Below the pieces are notes generated by a model. The model was not told the origin of the DNA, ran no database searches, and worked only from the letters and a program-made list of their open reading frames with translations. The position numbers were made by a program, and so were the translations under genes. Shown here one piece after another: positions 1 through 4,907 of a stretch of DNA of 9,953 nt (the stretch's first letter is position 1; the number at the start of each line of letters is the position of its first letter). Source of the stretch: JBBDXS01 sp964418365 (GTDB lineage: Bacteria; Chloroflexota; Dehalococcoidia; DSTF01; RBG-16-68-14); the NCBI GenBank assembly GCA_964418365.1, contig CAYQLM010000101.1, forward strand, positions 1 through 9,953, written 5' to 3'.

Positions 1-616
1 AGAAGTACTCCATCTCCATCTGCTCGAACTCGCGCGTGCGGAAGATGAAGTTGCCGGTCGTGATCTCGTTCCGGAAGCTCTTGCCCTGCTGCGCGACGCC
101 GAAGGGCAGCTTGCGGCGCGTCGTCGTGAGGACGTTATCGAAGTTGACGAACATGCCCTGCGCCGTCTCCGGGCGGAGCCAGGTCACCGAGGCCTCGTCC
201 TCGACGGCGCCGACGAAGGTCTTGAACATGGTGTTGAACTGGCGCGGCTCGGTCAGCTCGCCGCCGCAGTTGGCGCAGGTGAGCGCCGTCATCTCGTCGG
301 CGCGGAAGCGGTGGTGGCAGCTCTTGCACTCGACGAGGGCGTCGGTGAAGTGCGTGGCGTGGCCGGACGCCTGCCAGACGAGCGGCGACATCAGGATCGA
401 CGTCTCGATGCCGACGACGTCGTCGCGCTCCTGGACCATGGCCTTCCACCAGGCGGCCTTCACGTTGCGCTTCACCTCGACGCCGAGCGGGCCGTAGTCC
501 CAGGTGCTCTCGAAGCCGCCATAGATTTCGCTGCTGGGGAACACGAAGCCGCGCCGCTTGCACAGCGAGACGAGGGCGTCGAGGCCGAGGCCGGGCTTGG
601 CGGGCGCGTCGCTCAT
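1..616 (-). CDS. glyS: Glycyl-tRNA synthetase, N-terminal part (runs off the left edge)
   Basis: Charges tRNA-Gly with glycine in the cytoplasm (class II, alpha2 dimeric type). I translated the minus strand from the ATG at 614-616; 205 codons lie in the window and the C-terminal part, including the anticodon-binding domain, lies outside. Recognisable parts: an N-terminal segment with FVFPSSEIYGG and WDYGPLG (about residues 24-45), two Cys-x2-Cys pairs (CKSC and CANC) in the insertion that can bind zinc in this family, the RPETAQGMF motif, and class II motif 2 with FRNEI and RTREFEQMEMEYF at the window edge. This is the standard order for the family. No Shine-Dalgarno precedes the ATG; a -10-like TACCTT lies 10 nt upstream, so the mRNA may be leaderless. 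The identification is very secure; the start is probable because no better in-frame start was seen. Confidence 0.96.
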   Translation of the reverse strand, partial: MSDAPAKPGLGLDALVSLCKRRGFVFPSSEIYGGFESTWDYGPLGVEVKRNVKAAWWKAMVQERDDVVGIETSILMSPLVWQASGHATHFTDALVECKSCHHRFRADEMTALTCANCGGELTEPRQFNTMFKTFVGAVEDEASVTWLRPETAQGMFVNFDNVLTTTRRKLPFGVAQQGKSFRNEITTGNFIFRTREFEQMEMEYF

Positions 617-626
617 GGATGGTACG

Positions 627-656
627 AAGGTATCAGGAACGAGGAATGAGGAACAA
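627..656 (-). promoter_or_regulatory. Possible glyS promoter with heptad -35 region
   Basis: On the minus strand TTGTTC (651-656) is followed after 18 nt by TACCTT (627-632), preceded by TG as in an extended -10, and the ATG comes 10 nt later. Matches to consensus are modest. The -35 part lies inside a heptad repeat that also occurs before the small ORF upstream of murA. Confidence 0.3.
635..656. repeat. Heptad repeat block, copy 1
   Basis: Three tandem 7-mers of the form TNNTTCC when read on the minus strand (TTGTTCC, TCATTCC, TCGTTCC). By hand alignment it matches 20 of 22 bases with the block at 2879-2900, in opposite orientation. Confidence 0.7.
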
Positions 657-670
657 CTCCCTCACCTCGG

Positions 671-690
671 CCCTTCGACAGGCTCAGGAC
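671..690. repeat. Intergenic repeat of CCCTTCGACAGGCTCAGG type
   Basis: A short sequence of a kind I recognise as widely scattered in bacterial intergenic regions. One copy here, between glyS and the palindromes. It has no coding content. Confidence 0.5.
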
Positions 691-712
691 GCCTGGCACC
701 GCGTCGACACCT
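688..712. repeat. CGCGTCGACAC repeat, copy 1
   Basis: Contains CACCGCGTCGACAC and runs directly into the TGTAGGGG start of the palindrome at 713-737. Related copies are at 810-832 (same strand) and 2825-2843 (opposite strand). Confidence 0.55.
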
Positions 713-737
713 GTAGGGGCGCACGGCCGTGCGCCCT
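713..737. repeat. GTAGGGGCG palindrome 1, core CACGG/CCGTG
   Basis: Perfect 10-bp arms GGGCGCACGG (717-726) and CCGTGCGCCC (727-736), with the left flank TGTAG and no matching right flank. One of six palindromes in the window that share the outer GGGGCG/CGCCC arms but differ in the core. No T-tract follows on either strand, so it is not a typical terminator. Confidence 0.8.
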
Positions 738-770
738 CGACGCCGCAGGCGTCGGCATTCGAGAAGCGTC

Positions 771-799
771 GTAAGGGCGGGTCTGAGACCCGCCCTTAC
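771..799. repeat. GTAGGGGCG-type palindrome 2, core GGTCT/AGACC
   Basis: Perfect 14-bp arms (771-784 and 786-799) around a single base, G785. The outer arms read GTAAGGGCG and CGCCCTTAC, so a G-to-A change on one arm is matched by C-to-T on the other. Confidence 0.85.
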
Positions 800-809
800 A
801 CGAGATCGG

Positions 810-832
810 GACGCCTGACATCGCGTCGACAC
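810..832. repeat. CGCGTCGACAC repeat, copy 2
   Basis: Contains CATCGCGTCGACAC; a short TCGACAC echo follows and then palindrome 3. It is the same pairing of this motif with a GTAGGGGCG palindrome as at 688-737. Confidence 0.55.
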
Positions 833-841
833 TCGACACCT

Positions 842-868
842 GTAGGGCGTTCAATTGAACGCCCCTAC
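842..868. repeat. GTAGGGGCG palindrome 3, core TTCAA/TTGAA
   Basis: Left arm 842-854 and right arm TTGAACGCCCCTAC (855-868) are complementary except for one G missing from the left arm. It begins 13 bp beyond the stop of the secreted repeat protein and could act as a 3' hairpin, but no T-tract follows on the minus strand. Confidence 0.75.
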
Positions 869-881
869 GCTTGTTGTGCGT

Positions 882-2633
882 CTAGCAGACCGGCCCAGGC
901 GTCGGCGTGGCCGCGTTGGGCGTGGCCGGCTTGTAGTTGCCGTAGTGCTGCACCACGGCCAGGATGTCCGCGACCGTCACGTGGCCGTCCACGCCTCCGC
1001 AGGGGCCTGCGATTCCGACGATGTCCCACGGGAACCACGGTCTGATGTTGGGCGTATCGATCACCGTCACGGCGCACGTCCCGCTCGACGCGTCGCAGTC
1101 GTGCTTGCTCGTATCGATGCTGTGGTTGGGCGGCGCGACGCTCTCGACGACGTGATAATCGCCGGGCGAGATGGTGACCTTGATCTGGCCCTGCGCGGGG
1201 TCCTCGTCGTTGCAGACGCCGTCGGGAACGCAGATCGCGTTTGACGCAGGCGTGCCGAGCCAATCGTTATCGCAGACCTGGAAGAGCTGCGTCTGGCTGG
1301 AGGTCAACACGTTGTAACAGGACTTCGGTGGTGCGATCTGGCTGAGTTTGGTGATGTTGAGCTGCGGTGGCGCGGGTGTGGGCGTGAACGTCGACGTGGC
1401 CGTGGCGGTGGGGGTAGGAGGGTTGGCGAGACAGGAAGCGTCGCCGCAGTGCACCACCTTCAGGTCGTTGTTTGTCTCGTCGAAGTAGCTGACCACCGCC
1501 CTGCTTGAGGCGGCGACTACGAGGGACGTGTGCTTCCCAACATTTTTCGAGGTGGCGTCGGTGTCTGGAACCTCGATGGTGTTGCCGGACGTGCAGGAGG
1601 GGTTGCCGCAGTGGAGCAGCTTCAGATCTCCGTTCGTCACGTCGTAGTAGCTAACGACTGGGTTGCCCATGTCCAGATCCAGAGAGGTGTACTGGCCAAC
1701 ATCACCGGTACTGTCGACGGGGATGATACTGTTCCCCGTCGAGCAGTTGGCGTCACCGCAGTGGACCAGCTTCAGATCGTGGTTCGTGACGTCGTAGTAA
1801 CTCACCACCGGCTTACCCGAGCTGTCCAGAGCAAGCGAAGTGTACTGGCCGACGTTGTTGGTGGTGTCGACCGGGACATCGATGTTTCCCGAAGAGCAGT
1901 TAGGGTCGCCACAATGCAGCACCCTCAAGTCGGCGTTCGTGTCGTCGTAGTAACTGACCACCGGGTTGCCCGAGCCGTCCAGGGCGAGGGAAGTGTACTG
2001 GCCGACATTATTGCTGCTGGCGGGCGTGCTGATTTCGTTGCCGGAGGTGCAGAACGCATTGCCGCAGTGCACTAACTTCAGGTTGCCGTTGCCCACATCG
2101 TAATAGCTCACCACCGGCTTTCCGTCAGCGTCCAGGGCGAGGGAGGTGTCTCGGCCGACGCTGCCATTGGTGTCGACCGGGACAATGCTGTTGCCCGCCG
2201 AGCAGGAAGCGTCGCCGCAGTGGACTAACTTCAGGTTGTTGTTGCCGTCATCGAAGTAGCTCACCACTGGCCTGCCCGCTGCGTCCAGAGCGAGGGAGGT
2301 ATATTTGCCGACGTTGCTCGTAAAGTCGACCGTGTACTTGGTATTTTTCGTAGCACAGACCGCATCGCCACAGCGGAGGACCTTCAGGTTGTTATTGGTG
2401 GCGTTGTAATAGCTAACGACTGGATTGCCGTCCGCGTCCAGGGCCACGGAGGTGTACTGGCCAACGTTGTCGGTCGTGTCCGGCGAGGTGATGCTGTTGC
2501 CAGCACCCGCCGCCGGTCTGGGTCCTGAGAGGCTGAACGCGAGCGCGAGCGCAGCAATCACTCCCCACTTCCAGTGTCGCAAAATGTCACTTGACGTAGG
2601 GATGGTAATCGCAACCTGGATGTTCAGCCTCAT
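882..2633 (-). CDS. Secreted seven-repeat Cys-pair protein with dockerin-like C-terminus
   Basis: A 583-residue exported protein of unknown function. Start chosen at the ATG at 2631-2633: AGGAGG lies 8 nt upstream and a signal peptide follows (basic HWKWG, hydrophobic VIAALALAFSLS, likely cleavage near AAGAG, residues 41-45). Residues about 46-402 are seven repeats of about 51 residues built on VGQYTSLALD, NPVVSYYD, DLKLVHCGDA and C. Each has a C-x4-C pair: C88/93, 139/144, 190/195, 241/246, 292/297, 342/347, 396/401. Seven beta-rich repeats suggest a seven-bladed propeller with one disulfide per blade (inference). A Thr/Pro linker (405-423) follows, then a Cys-containing region with ITKLSQ and YHVVESVAPP resembling a Cna-B/SpaA-type domain (about 424-528), then VDGHVTVADILAVVQHYG (548-565), resembling one dockerin/EF-hand half. 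There is no LPXTG or C-terminal membrane segment. The ligand is unknown. Confidence 0.9.
   Translation of the reverse strand: MRLNIQVAITIPTSSDILRHWKWGVIAALALAFSLSGPRPAAGAGNSITSPDTTDNVGQYTSVALDADGNPVVSYYNATNNNLKVLRCGDAVCATKNTKYTVDFTSNVGKYTSLALDAAGRPVVSYFDDGNNNLKLVHCGDASCSAGNSIVPVDTNGSVGRDTSLALDADGKPVVSYYDVGNGNLKLVHCGNAFCTSGNEISTPASSNNVGQYTSLALDGSGNPVVSYYDDTNADLRVLHCGDPNCSSGNIDVPVDTTNNVGQYTSLALDSSGKPVVSYYDVTNHDLKLVHCGDANCSTGNSIIPVDSTGDVGQYTSLDLDMGNPVVSYYDVTNGDLKLLHCGNPSCTSGNTIEVPDTDATSKNVGKHTSLVVAASSRAVVSYFDETNNDLKVVHCGDASCLANPPTPTATATSTFTPTPAPPQLNITKLSQIAPPKSCYNVLTSSQTQLFQVCDNDWLGTPASNAICVPDGVCNDEDPAQGQIKVTISPGDYHVVESVAPPNHSIDTSKHDCDASSGTCAVTVIDTPNIRPWFPWDIVGIAGPCGGVDGHVTVADILAVVQHYGNYKPATPNAATPTPGPVC
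1428..2498 (-). repeat. Seven tandem ~153-bp coding repeats
   Basis: These DNA repeats encode residues about 46-402 of the secreted protein. Period between Cys pairs is 51, 51, 51, 51, 50 and 54 residues, so copy 6 is one residue short and copy 7 three residues long. Copies have diverged at the DNA level, so this is an old expansion rather than a recent slippage array. Confidence 0.85.
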
Positions 2634-2641
2634 GTCTGAGC

Positions 2642-2647
2642 CCTCCT
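2642..2647 (-). promoter_or_regulatory. Ribosome binding site of the secreted repeat protein
   Basis: AGGAGG on the minus strand, 8 nt before the ATG at 2633. It decides the start: the in-frame extension back to 2726 would place coding sequence over this site and over the promoter. Confidence 0.85.
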
Positions 2648-2697
2648 CTTGCGCAAACGGCAGTCGAACGGGGAGCAGGCTGCCACCGGGTTGCTGG

Positions 2698-2726
2698 ATT
2701 ATAGTCCTCGCCGTCGGAGGTGTCAA
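2698..2726 (-). promoter_or_regulatory. Perfect-consensus sigma70-type promoter for the secreted repeat protein
   Basis: TTGACA (2721-2726) and TATAAT (2698-2703), both exact, with an optimal 17-bp spacer. The expected start is near 2691, giving a leader of about 58 nt to the ATG. Such a match is striking in high-GC DNA and predicts strong expression. Confidence 0.85.
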
Positions 2727-2764
2727 TAAGCTCCCTCACCCCTGGTCGAGGTGAGGGAGTCGCA

Positions 2765-2795
2765 CGTAGGGGCGGGTTTCAAACCCGCCCCTACG
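2765..2795. repeat. GTAGGGGCG palindrome 4, core GGGTTT/AAACCC
   Basis: Perfect 15-bp arms (2765-2779 and 2781-2795) around C2780, the longest and most symmetric of the six palindromes. It lies upstream of the secreted protein's promoter, between divergent transcription units. Confidence 0.85.
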
Positions 2796-2824
2796 ACGCC
2801 TGTCCCGAATGCCGACGCCTACAT

Positions 2825-2843
2825 GTGTCGACGCGATGTCGGC
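2825..2843. repeat. CGCGTCGACAC repeat, copy 3 (inverted)
   Basis: Reads GTGTCGACGCGATGTCGGC here; its reverse complement contains CATCGCGTCGACAC, the core of the copy at 810-832. Confidence 0.55.
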
Positions 2844-2878
2844 ATCCGTTTATCCGCTTTCCCATCCGTTGCCAGCCC

Positions 2879-2900
2879 TTGTTCCTTGTTCCTCGTTCCT
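2879..2900. repeat. Heptad repeat block, copy 2 (inverted)
   Basis: Tandem TTGTTCC, TTGTTCC, TCGTTCC on the plus strand. Matches 20 of 22 bases of the block at 635-656 after reverse complementing. Each copy sits just upstream of a gene start on its own strand. Confidence 0.7.
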
Positions 2901-2915
2901 CCCCCGCGCTATCTT
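2886..2915 (+). promoter_or_regulatory. Possible promoter for the murA leader
   Basis: TTGTTC (2886-2891), 18-bp spacer, TATCTT (2910-2915); an ATG follows after 9 nt at 2925. Both hexamers are only partial matches. The layout (heptad block, -10, ATG about 10 nt later) is the same as before glyS. Confidence 0.3.
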
Positions 2916-2924
2916 GATCTCGAG

Positions 2925-3155
2925 ATGCCTTCACGCTGGAAAGGACGCCAAGGCGAAATAGTGACCCGAAGGCACGATCATTCGCCGCACCGTCATCTCG
3001 GCGCGAGCAGACGCGTCGACGAAGCTTCAGTCGCTGTTGAGCCGTTCAGACAAGGCGAAACAGTGACCCGAAGGCACGATCATTCGCCGCAGCGCCGTCG
3101 TGGCCCGACTAGCGGTCGCGACCGCGCCTCCGTCGCTGTTTCGCCGATTAAGTAA
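2925..3155 (+). CDS. Possible small basic leader ORF with duplicated 34-residue unit, overlapping murA
   Basis: A 76-codon open frame, not recognised as any known family. It consists of a short head (MPSRWKG) and two 34-residue units (residues 8-41 and 42-75) that share QGE, VTRRHDHSP and ASVAV; the product would be rich in Arg and His. Its TAA overlaps the murA ATG by one base (TAATG), the classic layout for coupled translation, and murA has no convincing Shine-Dalgarno of its own. Possible starts are the ATG at 2925 (perhaps leaderless), or the GTGs at 2961 and 3063, each preceded by AAGG with 7-nt spacing. In the last 61 nt of the unit some differences between copies are synonymous (GCT/GCC, TCA/TCC), weakly favouring coding. 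Alternatively the frame is open by chance in a structured repeat. Coding status is uncertain. Confidence 0.35.
   Translation: MPSRWKGRQGEIVTRRHDHSPHRHLGASRRVDEASVAVEPFRQGETVTRRHDHSPQRRRGPTSGRDRASVAVSPIK
2949..3050 (+). repeat. murA leader repeat, unit 1 (102 nt)
   Basis: First of two adjacent 102-nt units. The first 41 nt differ from unit 2 at one base (T versus C at unit position 11); the last 61 nt are much more diverged but align without gaps and share GTCGCTGTT at the same offset. The head can fold: GGCGAA (2953-2958) with TTCGCC (2981-2986), and inside it GTG/CAC plus CC/GG around a CGAA loop. Confidence 0.85.
3051..3152 (+). repeat. murA leader repeat, unit 2 (102 nt)
   Basis: Second unit, ending two nt before the murA ATG. 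Besides the head hairpins it has a 10-bp outer stem (GGCGAAACAG with CTGTTTCGCC) and a palindrome GCGGTCGCGACCGC in its middle. Unit 1 has a palindromic GACGCGTC at about the same place. Confidence 0.85.
3054..3145 (+). promoter_or_regulatory. Candidate structured leader of murA
   Basis: Perfect 10-bp pairing of 3054-3063 with 3136-3145 would close a domain holding the head hairpin and the GCGGTCGCGACCGC hairpin, and ends 9 nt before the murA start. It could control access to that start. The outer stem competes with the shorter GGCGAA/TTCGCC stem, so two states are possible. It matches no riboswitch family I know; function is inference. Confidence 0.3.
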
Positions 3156-4435
3156 TGGACGGCGAGCGCTTCATCGTTGAAGGCGGACGGGCCCTGCGAG
3201 GCCAGGTCCGCATCTCCGGCAACAAGAACTTCGCGGACTACGCGATGGCCGCCGCGCTCCTGAGCGCCGACGACTGCATCCTCGAAAACGTCCCGGGCAT
3301 CGAAGACGTGAGCCACATGACGGCGCTGCTGCGCCGGCTCGGGGCCGAGGTCGAGGAGCTGTCCCCGGACCGGCTGCGCATCAACGCGGCGAAGGTCGAT
3401 TCGCTCGAGGCGCCGAGCGAGCTGGTCGTGAACCTGCGCGCGAGCTTCCTCGTGATGGGTACGCTGCTCACTCGATTCGGCAAGGCGGCCTGCTGCCCAC
3501 CCGGCGGCGACGTGATCGGCCAGCGGCCGCTCGACGTGCACTTCGCCGGCTTCAAGGCGCTCGGCGCTGAGGTCTACCGCCGCGGCGACCAGTTCGTCGC
3601 TGAGGCCGACCCCTCGGCAGCGCTCAGAGGAGGTCGGCTGCGCGGCGCGCGCATCGTGCTCGATTACCCGAGCGTGATGGGCACGCTGAACGTGCTGCTC
3701 GCGGCGACGATGGCGAAGGGCGTGACGACGATCATCAACGCAGCGATGGAGCCCGAAGTCGTCGCGCTGAGCGAGATGCTCAACCGCATGGGCGCGAAGA
3801 TCCACGGCGCGGGCGGCCACACGATCGAAGTCGAGGGCGTGCCGGAGCTGCACGGCACGACGCAGCGCATCCTGCCGGACCGCGTCGAGGCCGGTACGTA
3901 CGCGCTCGCCGTCGCCGCGACGCGCGGCGAGGCGGAGATCCTCGAAGCGATACCGGAGCACCTCGATGCGCTGATCTGGAAGCTGCACGAAGCCGGCGCG
4001 CGCGTCCGGGCCGTCGAAGGCGGGCTCGTCGTGACGGGCATGGACGCATATCGATCCGTGACCGCGCAGGCGGTGCCGTACCCCGGCCTGGCGACCGATC
4101 TGCACCCGCCGTTCGCGGCGTTCCTGACGCAGGCGAAAGGCGTGAGCGTGATCCATGAGCGCGTCTACGACAACCGCATGCTCTACATCAGCGAGCTGCG
4201 CAAGATGGGCGCGGACGTGGTGACGGCCGGCCAGACGGCCATCGTCTCCGGCCCGACGCACCTCTACGGCACGCCGGTGCGCTGCATGGACGTCCGCGCG
4301 GGCGCGGCGCTCGTCGTCGCGGCGCTCTGCGCTGAAGGGCCGACCGAGATCAACGACATCTACCATCTAGATCGCGGCTACGAAGCGCTGGCGGACAAGC
4401 TTCGCGCGCTGGGCGCATCGATCGAACGCGTATGA
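3155..4435 (+). CDS. murA: UDP-N-acetylglucosamine 1-carboxyvinyltransferase (Asp-type, divergent)
   Basis: Transfers enolpyruvate from PEP to UDP-GlcNAc, the first committed step of peptidoglycan synthesis, in the cytoplasm. 426 residues, normal for the family, and complete. Family landmarks: K24-N25 in the substrate loop, R95 in NLRAS, the loop P-P-G-G-D-V-I-G-Q-R-P (115-125), catalytic-base candidate D315 in LATDL, and R381 in DVRAGAALVV. Position 119, which is Cys115 in E. coli and is alkylated by fosfomycin, is Asp, as in the naturally resistant mycobacterial and chlamydial enzymes. Other landmarks are unusual: NKNFADY where NKNAALP is common, and SVMGTLN where SVGATEN is common, so this is a divergent MurA, possibly a second-paralogue type. 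The start overlaps the stop of the small leader ORF (TAATG). mreB follows on the same strand. Confidence 0.93.
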   Translation: MDGERFIVEGGRALRGQVRISGNKNFADYAMAAALLSADDCILENVPGIEDVSHMTALLRRLGAEVEELSPDRLRINAAKVDSLEAPSELVVNLRASFLVMGTLLTRFGKAACCPPGGDVIGQRPLDVHFAGFKALGAEVYRRGDQFVAEADPSAALRGGRLRGARIVLDYPSVMGTLNVLLAATMAKGVTTIINAAMEPEVVALSEMLNRMGAKIHGAGGHTIEVEGVPELHGTTQRILPDRVEAGTYALAVAATRGEAEILEAIPEHLDALIWKLHEAGARVRAVEGGLVVTGMDAYRSVTAQAVPYPGLATDLHPPFAAFLTQAKGVSVIHERVYDNRMLYISELRKMGADVVTAGQTAIVSGPTHLYGTPVRCMDVRAGAALVVAALCAEGPTEINDIYHLDRGYEALADKLRALGASIERV

Positions 4436-4462
4436 CAGGCGGAATGTCATTCCGAGCGCAGC
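4408..4462. other. Left copy of the 55-bp overlap at a scaffold join
   Basis: This 55-bp stretch, which includes the true murA stop, is repeated exactly at 4563-4617 just after the N run. An exact 55-bp identity immediately flanking a gap is what unmerged contig ends look like, since a k-mer of 55 is a common assembler setting. Confidence 0.85.
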
Positions 4463-4562
4463 NNNNNNNNNNNNNNNNNNNNNNNNNNNNNNNNNNNNNN
4501 NNNNNNNNNNNNNNNNNNNNNNNNNNNNNNNNNNNNNNNNNNNNNNNNNNNNNNNNNNNNNN
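4463..4562. other. 100-N scaffold gap
   Basis: Exactly 100 N, a conventional placeholder length. Because the flanks overlap by 55 bp the true gap is probably zero and the real sequence about 155 bp shorter here. Confidence 0.95.
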
Positions 4563-4617
4563 GCTGGGCGCATCGATCGAACGCGTATGACAGGCGGAAT
4601 GTCATTCCGAGCGCAGC
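4563..4617. other. Right copy of the 55-bp overlap (duplicate of the murA 3' end)
   Basis: Repeats the last 28 bases of murA plus 27 bases downstream. Most likely an assembly duplicate, not a second murA fragment. Confidence 0.85.
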
Positions 4618-4639
4618 GAGGAATCTGATCCCTCGCGAC
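4601..4639. repeat. GTCATTCCGAGCG intergenic repeat, copy 1
   Basis: A widely scattered hairpin-type repeat: ATTCC (4604-4608) pairs with GGAAT (4620-4624), followed by CTGATCCCTCGCGAC. Its start also appears at 4446-4462 because of the assembly overlap. Related copies are at 5948 and 8849. Confidence 0.65.
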
Positions 4640-4694
4640 AGACGTACGAAGCGATCAGTCCGAAGACAGCGGGGGTAATGTAGTGTAGTAATGT

Positions 4695-4718
4695 AGGGGC
4701 GGCCCTCGGGCCGCCCTT
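4695..4718. repeat. GTAGGGGCG palindrome 5, core GCCC/GGGC
   Basis: Arms GGGCGGCCC (4697-4705) and GGGCCGCCC (4708-4716) with loop TC, preceded by ATGTAG. Same asymmetric form as palindromes 1 and 6, with a full left flank and a truncated right flank. Confidence 0.8.
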
Positions 4719-4748
4719 GGGCGGGCAGAACGCGTATCGCAATTCGTA

Positions 4749-4770
4749 GCCGAGGCTTTCCAGCCTCGGC
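4749..4770. repeat. GCCGAGGCT hairpin in the murA-mreB spacer
   Basis: Perfect 9-bp stem GCCGAGGCT / AGCCTCGGC around TTCC. No T-tract follows on either strand, so it looks like an intergenic palindrome of a different family from the GTAGGGGCG ones. It may still stabilise the murA 3' end. Confidence 0.7.
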
Positions 4771-4829
4771 CCCCCGAAATGGCACCCGTAGGGATTTAGC
4801 TCTGTCCTGGGGAGGGGTGCGGTACCACA

Positions 4830-4886
4830 CGAAGGCACTCGATGGAGTAGACTGCCGACGGCGTCTCCGTCGCTGGGTTCGCCGTC
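4830..4886 (+). promoter_or_regulatory. mreB leader with murA-leader-like motifs and hairpin
   Basis: Contains CGAAGGCACTCGAT and GCGTCTCCGTCGCTG followed by TTCGCCG, close to CGAAGGCACGAT and GCGCCTCCGTCGCTG with TTTCGCCG in the leader just before murA, in the same order but with a shorter middle. GACGGCG (4857-4863) can pair with CGCCGTC (4880-4886), just before the ribosome binding site. The frame matching the murA leader ORF contains a TAG here, so any shared role would be at the RNA or DNA level. Confidence 0.35.
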
Positions 4887-4894
4887 TGAGGAGT

Positions 4895-4900
4895 AAGGAG
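4895..4900 (+). promoter_or_regulatory. Ribosome binding site of mreB
   Basis: AAGGAG with 7-nt spacing to the ATG at 4908; a second GAGGAG lies at 4888-4893. It fixes the start. Confidence 0.85.
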
Positions 4901-4907
4901 CCCACGA

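Noticed and set aside
842..868. Intrinsic terminator after the secreted protein gene
   Set aside because: The hairpin is strong but has no T-run on the minus strand and belongs to the palindrome family found in other non-terminator positions.
1428..2498. Regular repeats that could suggest a CRISPR or minisatellite array
   Set aside because: Units are about 153 bp, diverged, and continuous in one reading frame encoding protein repeats; there are no spacers.
2634..2726. Upstream start adding 31 residues to the secreted protein
   Set aside because: It would begin within the TTGACA/TATAAT promoter and hide the signal peptide behind a non-signal head; the ATG at 2633 has AGGAGG.
3080..4366. Long minus-strand open frame opposite murA
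   Set aside because: It is the high-GC shadow of murA: Arg/His/Ala-rich, no recognisable domain, while the plus strand encodes a complete MurA.
4563..4590. Second copy of the murA 3' end as a pseudogene
   Set aside because: It belongs to an exact 55-bp duplicate flanking an N run, best explained as an assembly overlap.
4813..4826. T-box-like AGGGGTGCGGTACC before mreB
   Set aside because: The essential TGGN bulge is broken by an extra C, there is no Stem I or specifier loop, and mreB is not a T-box type target.
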